From: Bacillota bacterium
GTDB taxonomy: Bacteria > Bacillota > Sulfobacillia > JAJYWN01
Direction: 5' to 3'
DNA length: 54,178 nucleotides
NCBI GenBank assembly: GCA_021791495.1
Contig: JAJYWN010000028.1
Span: forward strand, 1-54,178
Position 1 is the stretch's first letter. Every line of letters starts with the position of its first letter. Made by a program: the position numbers and the translations under genes. Below are positions 43,138 through 51,397 of this stretch, in pieces. The notes below the pieces were generated by a model. The model did not search any database. It worked only from the letters and a program-made list of their open reading frames with translations, and was not told where the DNA came from.

Positions 43138-44724
43138 TTAGACATCCCCGGCGCTTGTGGCGGCCGGCGCAGCTTGCGACTGGTCGTTCGCCGAAGCGGC
43201 AGCCGCTGCAACCGGTTGGTCGCCGGCTTCAGTGCCCTCGTCACCCGCTGCTCCCGCGGCGCCGGCGGCGATGCGCCGGAAATCGTCGCCGCCCAGGGAC
43301 TCTTTGTCCAACACCGCACGGGCGATCTTCTCCAAGGTATTCTTTCTCTCCCCGACAGCTTGCCGGGTCACTTCCTCCTGTTCGCGCAGGATCTCGCTGA
43401 CGGCGCGCTGGTAAGCCCGGTCGGAAGTGATGTCGTCACCGACGATACCGATGGGAGAAAGCCCGGTCTGCACGATCCGCCGCGCCAAGTCGGCGGCGGC
43501 TTCGAAATCGTTGGCCGAACCCGTGCTTTTCTCGCCCAATACCACTTCTTCGGCCACCGCCCCCGCCAGAGCCACCCGGATCTGCGACTCCAGCTGGGCC
43601 CGAGTGTAAAGGTAGAAGTCCTCTTTCGGCGTGTGCCGTACGTGTCCCAGGCTGCCACCGCGCGAAGTAATGCTGATGGACGAAACCGAACCCGCCCGGT
43701 CGCTTTCCGCTTGGAGGGCATGGCCAGTCTCGTGCACAGCGATGCGCCATCGCTCGTCGTCACTAGGGCGCCGCTCCAGTTTCTCGCCCATGATGACCTT
43801 GTTAATCGCCTCTTCAAAATGGCGTTGGGTGATGACCTCGGCCGACTCGCGCAACGCCAGGATGGCAGCTTCGTTGGTCAGGCTCTCCAGATGCGCGCCG
43901 GAGAACCCGAAAGTCTCCCGGGACAGCCCGTCCAAGTCGACGTCCTCGGCCAAAGGTTTGTTGCGCGTGTGGAGCTCCAGGATCTGCCGGCGGCCGTCAC
44001 GGTCCGGCAGGTCCACGTTGACGATACGGTCGAAACGGCCCGGACGGAGCAGGGCGTTGTCCAGCAAGTCGAAGCGGTTGGTGGCGCCGACGAGCACGAT
44101 CTGGATGGCGTCATCGTACGCCAACCCGTCCATCTCCACCAAGAGCTGGTTCAGCGTCTGGTCGTATTCGAGATGGCTCGAGTGTTGACCGCGCTTGCCT
44201 CCCAGCACCTCAATCTCGTCGATGAAGATGATGGCGCTGGCCTTATTGTCGCGCTTAGCCAGTTCGCGCGCCTGATCGAAGAGCTGGCGCACACGCTGGG
44301 CGCCGACCCCGGCGTAGATCTCCACAAACTCGCTGCCGCTGGTGGAGAGGAAGATCGAGTTTGTATAGTTAGCTGCCGCCTTCGCCAGAAGGGTCTTACC
44401 GGTACCCGGAGGGCCCGTCAGCAGAATGCCCTTCAAGGGTCGAATGCCGAGCTTCTTGATCTTGTCGGCCGCGACCACGAAATCGAGGGCCTCGACCAGT
44501 TCCTTCTTAGCCGTGGGCTGCCCACCGATGTCCTGGAAAGTGACCAACGCGGCCACCACGGGAGCGCCGACCGACACGTACTTGCGGGAAAAGCCCCGCA
44601 GATTGGTCTGCTGGGCCAGGACCAGCAGAAGTCCCACCAAGAACAGGCCCGGCAGGACGTTATAGCCCTGCCACAGCAGGAAGAGCACGAAACCAAGGCC
44701 GACGCCTATCGCCAGTTCCTTCAT
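43138..44724 (-). CDS. FtsH-like AAA zinc protease without extracytoplasmic domain
   Basis: A 528-aa membrane AAA protease. Two hydrophobic segments at the N-terminus (about 4-18 and 23-37) form a tight hairpin with almost no external loop, where FtsH carries a domain of about 70 residues. The AAA domain follows: Walker A GPPGTGKT (104-111), Walker B IIFIDE (165-170), and the second-region LLRPGRFDR. The M41 peptidase has HETGH (331-335) and the third-ligand context GSANDFEAAADLAR. The C-terminal 45 residues are Ala-rich. All catalytic residues are present. The ATG overlaps the stop of the upstream membrane-protein gene, which may provide the missing outside domain. A normal ftsH is likely elsewhere. 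Confidence 0.9.
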   Translation of the reverse strand: MKELAIGVGLGFVLFLLWQGYNVLPGLFLVGLLLVLAQQTNLRGFSRKYVSVGAPVVAALVTFQDIGGQPTAKKELVEALDFVVAADKIKKLGIRPLKGILLTGPPGTGKTLLAKAAANYTNSIFLSTSGSEFVEIYAGVGAQRVRQLFDQARELAKRDNKASAIIFIDEIEVLGGKRGQHSSHLEYDQTLNQLLVEMDGLAYDDAIQIVLVGATNRFDLLDNALLRPGRFDRIVNVDLPDRDGRRQILELHTRNKPLAEDVDLDGLSRETFGFSGAHLESLTNEAAILALRESAEVITQRHFEEAINKVIMGEKLERRPSDDERWRIAVHETGHALQAESDRAGSVSSISITSRGGSLGHVRHTPKEDFYLYTRAQLESQIRVALAGAVAEEVVLGEKSTGSANDFEAAADLARRIVQTGLSPIGIVGDDITSDRAYQRAVSEILREQEEVTRQAVGERKNTLEKIARAVLDKESLGGDDFRRIAAGAAGAAGDEGTEAGDQPVAAAAASANDQSQAAPAATSAGDV

Positions 44725-45275
44725 AGCCCGGTACGCCCCCCTGTCTGTGCCTGGGTCGCCTTTTCCGTGGGGCGGTCCAGGACCTCGTATAGGTAGTGAT
44801 CGTTGTCGGAGAGTTGAAGATAGACCCGGTCGTTGTCCACATAGAGCCGCGCCGTCTCAAGCTGAGCCGTGGCCGCCTCACGGGTGACCACATCTTCGGC
44901 GGAAGTGAAAGTGCCTCGCTGCAGGCTCTCTTGAATGGCGAAGTGCATCCGGTAGTAGGCCTGGTCCAGCGCGGCGTCCCGGTCGTCGGCCACGACGACT
45001 TTGATGGGGTCTTTGGACACCTTCTCCAGACCCTTGGTGATGGTGGTGTATGTAGTCCGCAGGTCGCTTACCGGCCCAAGCTTGACGTTAACGGTGGTGC
45101 CATCCGCGTCCCGCTGCACATTGAAGCTCTTCACCTCAGGCGTGCTGGCGAGGAAAGCTCTCAATGGCCGGTCGACGGTCTGCATCCGGTAGACGAACTG
45201 GCCCACGCCAAGGACAGCCACGGTAGCTACAAGGATGGCTATCACCGCGGGCCAACGGATGTTTCTGAAGTCCAT
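44721..45275 (-). CDS. Single-pass membrane protein coupled to the FtsH-like protease
   Basis: I do not recognise a family. The 184-aa product has an N-terminal anchor (about 9-28, WPAVIAILVATVAVLGVGQF) and an extracytoplasmic-looking alpha/beta domain: VKSFNVQRDADGTTVNVKLG, then TTYTTITKGLEKVSKDPIKV, a helix DAALDQAYYRMHFAIQESLQ and a closing strand YVDNDRVYLQLSDNDHYLYE. The start is an ATG behind GGAGGGGGG. Its stop overlaps the FtsH-like start by 4 bases, so the two should be made in fixed ratio. A substrate-adaptor or regulatory role, standing in for the protease's missing domain, is inferred. Confidence 0.8.
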   Translation of the reverse strand: MDFRNIRWPAVIAILVATVAVLGVGQFVYRMQTVDRPLRAFLASTPEVKSFNVQRDADGTTVNVKLGPVSDLRTTYTTITKGLEKVSKDPIKVVVADDRDAALDQAYYRMHFAIQESLQRGTFTSAEDVVTREAATAQLETARLYVDNDRVYLQLSDNDHYLYEVLDRPTEKATQAQTGGRTGL

Positions 45276-45605
45276 GCGCTCCCCCCTCCAGTTGACGATG
45301 GGATGCTTTATGTGAACAACTTGACGCTCGTAAACGTTCTTGCGGACGACCGACCATCAAGGCGGCACCGCGTCGCCGGCGGAGTCTGGTGGGGCGAGTA
45401 GAAGTTCGAATGCTATTCCGAGTGATAGAAAGGAAGGTATGCCGCGGTGTCGCCTTTTGTCGGTGACATAATTATAGCATGGGCATTTTAGCAGGGAGTA
45501 TAGAACACTTTATGTAACTCTTTGCGAGTCGTGGCATGTATGGTCGGAAACGTTCATGCGGTATCAGAAACTTGTCGAAGATGCGGGCATTCTCGCCCGC
45601 CGACA
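45276..45605. other. 330-bp gap between rimO and the FtsH-like operon
   Basis: No open frame here looks like a gene. On the minus strand the interval holds an extended -10 (TGCTATAAT, 45471-45479) and, about 180 bases on, the GGAGGGGGG site of the membrane-protein gene. The stretch around 45460-45530 is AT-rich compared with its surroundings. I see no clear terminator for rimO. Confidence 0.6.
45471..45479 (-). promoter_or_regulatory. Extended -10 promoter of the FtsH-like operon
   Basis: TGCTATAAT on the minus strand is a consensus TATAAT with the TG extension, so it needs little -35 sequence; no good -35 is visible. The leader would be about 190 nt. Confidence 0.55.
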
Positions 45606-47012
45606 CTATCTGGATTCGACCTCGGCGAACGTATCATAGGACCCGGCGTCAAGGACGGTTGCCCGGACGATTTCACCTGGGACGACCGGCCGTTCCTGAT
45701 CGGACGCTATATCGAACAGCAAGATCTTGCCATCGATTTCCGGCGCTTCGCGGAATGACCGCCCGGCCAGGCGGCGCACCGGTCCCGGCTCCGGCGCCAG
45801 TTCGCTATCCACTAGCACATCCAGCTTGCGGCCGACCCACGCCTTATTGGCGTCTTTGGAAAGGCCGGCCTGAAGGGCCATGGCCCGCCTGTACCGATCT
45901 TCCTTAACGTCCTCCGGCACCTGCCCGGGCATCTCGGCCGCCGGGGTCCCCTCTTCTCTTGAGTACCGGAAAACTCCCACGCGGTCGAAGCGGACCGTTC
46001 TCATGAACTGCAAGAGTTCGCTGAACTCCTTTTCTCCCTCGCCAGGGAACCCCACCATCAGCGAGGCTCGCAGGCAGGCGTCGGGGAAGACGGTGCGGAT
46101 CTGGCGGATGGCCGACAGCACTTCCCGGCTCCCGCCAAGGCGGCCCATGGCCTTCAGGACACGGTCCGAACCGTGCTGCACCGGCAGATCGAAATAAGGC
46201 ACGAACTTGCGCGCCGCGGCCATTTCTTCCAGCATCCGGGCGTTCAGGCGCGTCGGGTAGACATATAGGACGCGTAGCCAATCCAGGCCGTCCAACTCAG
46301 ACAAAGCACGGAGGAGACTGGGCAGATCGTGGATACCACGCTGAGTCGCCCCTCGTCCGCCGGCCAGGTCGTGGCCGTAGTAGGCCGTGTCCTGAGCCAC
46401 CAATACTAGTTCGCGGGCGCCGCCCTCCACCAGTGCGGCAGCCTCAACTAGGAGATCCTTTGGCGGCCGGCTGCGGAAAGGTCCGCGCAACTGTGGAATA
46501 ATGCAGAACCGGCAGCGGTAGTCGCAACCCTCGGCGATGCGTAAATAAGCCGAATGACGCGCCGTGCTGACCAGGCGTTTCGGACGGCGTGAGAGGTCGT
46601 AGGCAGGTCTGGCCGCCAGACCAGAAGCGCCCGCGCTCCCGCCTCGCAGGGCCCGGTCGATGGCCCCGTCCAGCGACGACCAGGCGTCCACACCGAGCAC
46701 CACGTCGATCTCCGGGATCTCGCGCGCCAGCTCGTCTCCGTAGCGCTGGGCTAGGCATCCGGTGACCACCAAGGCGCGGCAGCGCCCGCCGCTATCCTTA
46801 TGCCGCGCCATTTCGATAATGGTCTCGATGGACTCGCGCTTGGCAGCTTCGATGAAACCGCAGGTGTTGATGACCAGGACATCGGCCTCGCCGGCCTGAC
46901 TGACGATACGATAGTTGCCGGAGGCCGCCAGATGCCCCATCATTTCCTCAGTATCGACGGTGTTCTTCGGGCAGCCCAGAGAGATAAAGCCGACATTAAC
47001 GGCCTGTCTCAT
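45606..47012 (-). CDS. rimO: RimO, ribosomal protein S12 methylthiotransferase
   Basis: Radical-SAM enzyme that adds a methylthio group to an aspartate of ribosomal protein S12. The 468-aa product has UPF0004 cysteines at Cys14 (SLGCPKN), Cys51 (NTCGFIEAA) and Cys86 (TGCLAQRYGDEL). The radical-SAM triad is Cys163, Cys167 and Cys170 (GCDYRCRFC), and a TRAM domain ends the protein. The SLGCPKNxVDxE motif separates RimO from MiaB, also present here. The ATG at 47012 follows AAGGAGGGTGG. A Gly/Ala insert lies near residues 124-132. Confidence 0.95.
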   Translation of the reverse strand: MRQAVNVGFISLGCPKNTVDTEEMMGHLAASGNYRIVSQAGEADVLVINTCGFIEAAKRESIETIIEMARHKDSGGRCRALVVTGCLAQRYGDELAREIPEIDVVLGVDAWSSLDGAIDRALRGGSAGASGLAARPAYDLSRRPKRLVSTARHSAYLRIAEGCDYRCRFCIIPQLRGPFRSRPPKDLLVEAAALVEGGARELVLVAQDTAYYGHDLAGGRGATQRGIHDLPSLLRALSELDGLDWLRVLYVYPTRLNARMLEEMAAARKFVPYFDLPVQHGSDRVLKAMGRLGGSREVLSAIRQIRTVFPDACLRASLMVGFPGEGEKEFSELLQFMRTVRFDRVGVFRYSREEGTPAAEMPGQVPEDVKEDRYRRAMALQAGLSKDANKAWVGRKLDVLVDSELAPEPGPVRRLAGRSFREAPEIDGKILLFDIASDQERPVVPGEIVRATVLDAGSYDTFAEVESR

Positions 47013-47094
47013 TGGTCCACCCTCCTTCTCGTGCTTTGGCAATGCCGAAGCTAATTGAACCATTCTTGGCGCGGCCAGTCAACCGAAGTCGAGT

Positions 47095-48228
47095 TCACGC
47101 GGAAAGAACAGCCCCGGATATCACTCGTCTGTAGAATTCCTCGTAGGCCGGGACCACCTTCGCCGTGGCGAAACGGTCTTCCGCCAGCCGTCGCGCTTCC
47201 TCACCCATCCGCCGTCGGAGCCCGTCGTCGGACAGCACCAGCGCCGCCGCCCGGGCCATCCCCTGGACGTCGTCGGGCGGGAACAGGAAGCCGGTGCGCC
47301 CGTTTTCGACCAGTTCGGGGATGCCGCCCACATCGGAGGCGACTACCGGAACGCCGCAGGCCATCGCTTCCAGTGCAGCCAGACCGAAGCTCTCCTTCGA
47401 GGACGGCAGGAGGAACAGGTCGGCCGCGGCCAGTACGGGCGCCACGCGGTCCTGCGAGCCAAGAAAGACCAACCGGTCGGCCACGCCCTCCGCCCGGGCC
47501 GCCCGGCGGAGCAAGTCTATGTCTGGCCCGTCCCCCACCAAGACGAGGCGGCTCGGCACCTGCCGCGCCACCGTCGCGAAGACTTTCGCCACGCGGTCCA
47601 CACCCTTGACCGTCCGGAAATTAGACATGTGCATTAGGATACGTTCGCCGGGCTGTGCCCAGAGACCGCGCAGCTCACGGGAGTCACGCGGGGCAAACTC
47701 GGCCACATCCACGAAATTCCGGATGACGGTGATGTCCCGCGTCACGGCGAAGGTGTCCAAAGTCTCCTGGCGGAGGCTGGCCGAGACCGCCGTCACGCCG
47801 TCGCTGCGGTTGATGCAGAAGGACACCACGCCGGTGAAGGAGGGGTCGCTTCCCACCAGGGTAATGTCGGTACCGTGGAGGGTCGTGACGACCTTGAAGG
47901 CGCCGTCCGACATCTCGCGCGCCAGGAAGGCCGAGGCCGCGTGGGGGATGGCGTAATGCACGTGGAGGACATCGAGCTTCTCGGTGCGGGCCACTTCGGC
48001 CATCTTGTTCGAGAGGGCCAAGAGGTACGGCGGGTACTTGAAGAGCGGGTAAGTCGGGACATCCACCTCGTGGTAGAAGATGTTGGCGTGGTATTCGCGC
48101 AGGCGAAAAGGCGTATCGTAGCTTATAAAATGAACGTGATGGCCACGCCGGGCCAGTTCTTTCCCCAGTTCCGTGGCGATGACGCCGCTTCCCCCGTGAG
48201 TGGGGTAGCAAGTGATGCCAATGTTCAA
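47095..48228 (-). CDS. bshA: BshA, N-acetyl-glucosaminyl L-malate synthase
   Basis: GT4 glycosyltransferase that makes GlcNAc-malate, the first step in bacillithiol synthesis. With the TTG start at 48228, which overlaps the bshB1 stop as TTGA, it is 377 aa, the same length as Bacillus BshA. The GT-B fold shows CYPTHGGSGVIATELGKELA at the N-terminus, HVHYAIPHAASAFLA, NFVDVAEF, SNFRTVKGVDR, and the donor-site PSSKESFGLAALEAMACGVPV-type region with Glu residues. An apparent longer frame reads back through bshB1 in another phase and is not real. BshC, the last enzyme, is not in the window. Confidence 0.95.
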   Translation of the reverse strand: MNIGITCYPTHGGSGVIATELGKELARRGHHVHFISYDTPFRLREYHANIFYHEVDVPTYPLFKYPPYLLALSNKMAEVARTEKLDVLHVHYAIPHAASAFLAREMSDGAFKVVTTLHGTDITLVGSDPSFTGVVSFCINRSDGVTAVSASLRQETLDTFAVTRDITVIRNFVDVAEFAPRDSRELRGLWAQPGERILMHMSNFRTVKGVDRVAKVFATVARQVPSRLVLVGDGPDIDLLRRAARAEGVADRLVFLGSQDRVAPVLAAADLFLLPSSKESFGLAALEAMACGVPVVASDVGGIPELVENGRTGFLFPPDDVQGMARAAALVLSDDGLRRRMGEEARRLAEDRFATAKVVPAYEEFYRRVISGAVLSA

Positions 48229-48992
48229 TGTCGTTTCCCTCTCGGACTCTCCACGTTTCCCTTTTCCCAAATCTCCTCGATATCCCTCACCAGGCGCGGC
48301 CCCTGCGCCAGTAATCCCTCGGCCCGTCCCACCCCGGCCAGGGCGCCGAAATAGGCGTCGCGGGCCTCCACCATCTGGAGGAACGATCCCGTGTTCAAGG
48401 GGGTGGGCCGGGTCCCCCGGCCACCGGCGAATTGGGTCCCGTAACAACGGAGAGCACGCATCTTCCGCTCCGAGGCGGCCGTCACGTCGACCAGAATGTC
48501 CGGCCGGGCCTGGCTGTGGATGAGGTAGAACCGGACGGCCGGAGTGCGGTGGGCCGGGAAGACCTTGGGAGTGACCACGTCGCCGCCGTCGGCGCCGTCC
48601 GGCGGCTCGAACCGTGCCAACCCGGCCAGTCCCACTCCTCTCAGGCAAAGAGCGGAGGCCGCCTGGTGATCGGCGTGCCGGTCTTCTCCGTGCGGTATCA
48701 GGGCCAGGTCCGGCCGGAATTCCCGCACGGCGCGGGCTACCGCCGCCGCCTGCTCGGGGCAGTCTACCAGCCCCTGATCGGGTAGCCCCAGACACGTCCG
48801 GCGCACCCCAAGGATGCCCGCCGCTTCCCTGGCTTCGCGGGCACGGTCCTCCGGTGAGCCGTTGCTGGCCATTTCCCCGCGGGACAGGTCGCAGATGAGG
48901 ACTTCGTGGCCGCGACCGGCAGCCAGAGCCATGAGACCCCCGGCCCCTATCTCAGCGTCGTCCGGATGGGGCCCGAAGACTAGAATGCGCAT
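48225..48992 (-). CDS. bshB1: BshB1, bacillithiol biosynthesis deacetylase
   Basis: Zinc-dependent LmbE/PIG-L deacetylase that removes acetyl from GlcNAc-malate to give GlcN-malate. The 255-aa product has the zinc motif HPDD (9-12, FGPHPDDAEIGAGG) and the second site HADHQ (106-110). The fingerprint SRGEMASNGSPEDRAREA is typical of BshB1. The start is the ATG at 48992 with AAGGTGA upstream. It is coupled to bshA by overlap. The pair implies bacillithiol as a major thiol. Confidence 0.95.
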   Translation of the reverse strand: MRILVFGPHPDDAEIGAGGLMALAAGRGHEVLICDLSRGEMASNGSPEDRAREAREAAGILGVRRTCLGLPDQGLVDCPEQAAAVARAVREFRPDLALIPHGEDRHADHQAASALCLRGVGLAGLARFEPPDGADGGDVVTPKVFPAHRTPAVRFYLIHSQARPDILVDVTAASERKMRALRCYGTQFAGGRGTRPTPLNTGSFLQMVEARDAYFGALAGVGRAEGLLAQGPRLVRDIEEIWEKGNVESPRGKRH

Positions 48993-49083
48993 CGTTCGTC
49001 TGTCACCTTTGCTACCTGCAGAGTTTGTCGCATGATTCTTCCCGCTAGCCGCCGCCTCCTGCAGGAAACCGGGTTCGCCCTAG

Positions 49084-49097
49084 AGAACAAGTGTTCG
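49084..49097. promoter_or_regulatory. SOS (LexA) box upstream of mrfAB
   Basis: AGAACAAGTGTTCG matches the SOS core CGAAC-N4-GTTCG at nine of ten fixed positions, and its centre AAGT fits RNRY. It lies 33 bases before the mrfA start in the gap divergent from bshB1, where LexA could block mrfAB transcription. No other gene lies close on the plus strand. Confidence 0.72.
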
Positions 49098-49129
49098 GTT
49101 CATATCCCCGCGGGGACAGGAGGCCTTCC

Positions 49130-51397
49130 GTGAACCTAGCACTGCTCCTCGAAACCTTGATGGATGAACCCCGTTTCCGGTCGTGTGTCGAGGCGCGCGT
49201 CTCGTTACCGGCGCGTCCGGCTTCCTATGCTCCTTTCCCGGAGTGGGTCGACCCAAGGTTGAAGGACGCCCTGGCGGCTCGGGGTATCACCCAACTCTAC
49301 TCTCACCAGGCCGAGGCGGTGGAAATGGCCCACGCGTGCCGCCACGTCGTGGTGGTCACTCCCACGGCGTCCGGGAAAACCTTGACCTATAACCTGCCGG
49401 TGCTCTCCCGTATCCTGGAGAATCCGGATGCGCGGGCCCTTTACCTCTTCCCCACGAAAGCCCTGTCCCAGGACCAGGTGGCTGAGGTCCACGAGCTGAT
49501 CACGGCCGTGGGTGCCGATATCAAGACTTTCACCTACGACGGGGACACCCCCCAGTCCGCCCGCAAGGCCATCCGCTCCGCCGGTCACATCGTGGTGACG
49601 AACCCGGACATGCTACACACGGGTATTCTGCCCCACCACACCAAGTGGGTCAAGCTGTTCGAGAACCTGGAGACCGTCGTCATCGATGAACTCCATCACT
49701 ACCGGGGTGTTTTCGGGAGCCACGTGGCGAACGTCATCCGCCGTTTGAAGCGCATCTGCGCTTTCTACGGCTCCCACCCCGCTTTCATCCTGTGCTCCGC
49801 CACCATCGCGAACCCCGGAGAGCTGGCTTCCCGTTTGACCGGCGAGGACGTGACAGTGGTGGACCGGAACGGCGCGCCGTCGGGTCCCAAGGAGTTTGTC
49901 TTCTATAACCCGCCGGTGGTTAATAAGGAGCTGGGCATCCGGCGCGGTTCCGTCCTGGAAGCGCGCGACGTGGCCACCCGCTTCATCAAGAACGACATCC
50001 GCACCATCGTCTTCGCCCGCTCACGCGTGACTACCGAGGTGCTCCTCACCTACTTGAAAGAAGCGGTCTCCGAGTTCCCCGGCCTGCCCGAGAAGATCCG
50101 CGGCTACCGCGGAGGTTACTTGCCGCTGGAGAGGCGGGAGATCGAGCGTGGGCTGCGCCAGGGACGCCTCCTCGGTGTGGTCAGCACCGACGCGCTGGAG
50201 CTGGGCGTGGATATCGGAACGTTGCAGGCCTGCGTCATGGTGGGCTACCCGGGGTCGGTGGCCAGCACCTGGCAACAGGCTGGACGGGCCGGGCGGCGTC
50301 AGGACCTCTCTTGCGCCGTCATGGTCGGTTCCTCGGCCCCCTTAGACCAGTACATCATGAGTCATCCGGACTACTTCTTCGGCCGGGCTCCCGAACACGG
50401 CCTGATCAACCCAGATAACCTCTACATCCTGCTGTCCCATCTGAAATGTGCCGCCTTCGAATTGCCTTTTGCCGCCGATGAGACTTTCGCCGGCGGAAGC
50501 ACCCCGGAGACCCTGGCTTTCCTGGCCGAGCAGGGCATTCTCCACCGGTCGGGCGATAAGTACCACTGGGCCGACCAGTCCTTCCCCGCCGAGGCCATCA
50601 GCCTGCGGTCGGCGGCGAACGAGAACTTCATTATTATTGACATCACGGATGAGGGGCGCCGGAGGGTCATCGGCGAGGTGGACCGCTTTGCGGCTCCCAT
50701 GCTAGTCCACCAGGAGGCCATCTACATTCACGGTGGGCAACAATACCACGTCGACCTGCTAGACTATAAGGAGAAGAAGGCCTACGTGAAAGAGGTGAAG
50801 GTGGACTACTACACCGACGCCAACCTAGCCGTGGACCTAAAAGTCCTGGACGTTTTCGAGTCGAAGGAAGGAGCCACACTGAAACAGGGCCTGGGTGAGG
50901 TTCTGGTCACCGCGGTGGTCACTATGTTCAAGAAGATCAAGCTCCACACTCATGAGAACATCGGTTGGGGCCGTCTGCACTACCCCGAGGAACAGGTGCA
51001 GACCGCCGCGACCTGGTTCTCCGTACCTGCCGCGGTGGCGGCGAAGTTCAGCCCCTCGGAGATGGAGACGGCTCTGGCCGGCGTCGCGAACGTCCTGGCT
51101 AACGTCGCTCCTCTGCTGCTCCTGTGCGACCCGCGGGACCTTCACGTCGTCCCCCAGGTCCGCGCTCCCTTCACCGAGGAGCCCACCGTCTATTTCCACG
51201 ACCACTATCCCGGCGGCATCGGGCTGGCTGAGAAGCTTTATGAAGTCCTTCCCCGAGTGTGGAAGGCGGCGGAGGAACTGGTGGACGGGTGTAAGTGCGA
51301 TGCAGGCTGCCCCTCTTGCGTTGGCCCCGCCACGGAGCTGGGACCGAAGGCCAAGGGGCTGGTGCGGCGACTCTTAGCGGAGGCGAGACCGGCATGA
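49130..51397 (+). CDS. mrfA: MrfA (YprA), DNA-repair helicase
   Basis: Superfamily 2 helicase of the mitomycin repair pathway, a UvrA-independent excision system known from Bacillus. The 755-aa product has a Q-motif-like YSHQAEAV (57-64), Walker A TPTASGKT (77-84), DELH (186-189), the motif III-like SATIANPGEL and the motif VI QQAGRAGRR. A DUF1998-type C-terminal region ends in a four-cysteine cluster CKCDAGCPSC (721-730), which binds zinc in the family. The GTG at 49130 follows GGAGG. It overlaps mrfB by 4 bases and has a likely SOS box upstream. Confidence 0.93.
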   Translation: MNLALLLETLMDEPRFRSCVEARVSLPARPASYAPFPEWVDPRLKDALAARGITQLYSHQAEAVEMAHACRHVVVVTPTASGKTLTYNLPVLSRILENPDARALYLFPTKALSQDQVAEVHELITAVGADIKTFTYDGDTPQSARKAIRSAGHIVVTNPDMLHTGILPHHTKWVKLFENLETVVIDELHHYRGVFGSHVANVIRRLKRICAFYGSHPAFILCSATIANPGELASRLTGEDVTVVDRNGAPSGPKEFVFYNPPVVNKELGIRRGSVLEARDVATRFIKNDIRTIVFARSRVTTEVLLTYLKEAVSEFPGLPEKIRGYRGGYLPLERREIERGLRQGRLLGVVSTDALELGVDIGTLQACVMVGYPGSVASTWQQAGRAGRRQDLSCAVMVGSSAPLDQYIMSHPDYFFGRAPEHGLINPDNLYILLSHLKCAAFELPFAADETFAGGSTPETLAFLAEQGILHRSGDKYHWADQSFPAEAISLRSAANENFIIIDITDEGRRRVIGEVDRFAAPMLVHQEAIYIHGGQQYHVDLLDYKEKKAYVKEVKVDYYTDANLAVDLKVLDVFESKEGATLKQGLGEVLVTAVVTMFKKIKLHTHENIGWGRLHYPEEQVQTAATWFSVPAAVAAKFSPSEMETALAGVANVLANVAPLLLLCDPRDLHVVPQVRAPFTEEPTVYFHDHYPGGIGLAEKLYEVLPRVWKAAEELVDGCKCDAGCPSCVGPATELGPKAKGLVRRLLAEARPA

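Noticed and set aside
43111-44796. A 561-codon open frame on the plus strand
   Set aside because: It is antisense to the clearly identified FtsH-like gene, has no recognisable domain and arises from high GC in the third codon position.
47095-48795. A 566-codon version of bshA
   Set aside because: The extra N-terminus reads through bshB1 in another phase; the TTG at 48228 gives exactly the family length and overlaps the bshB1 stop.
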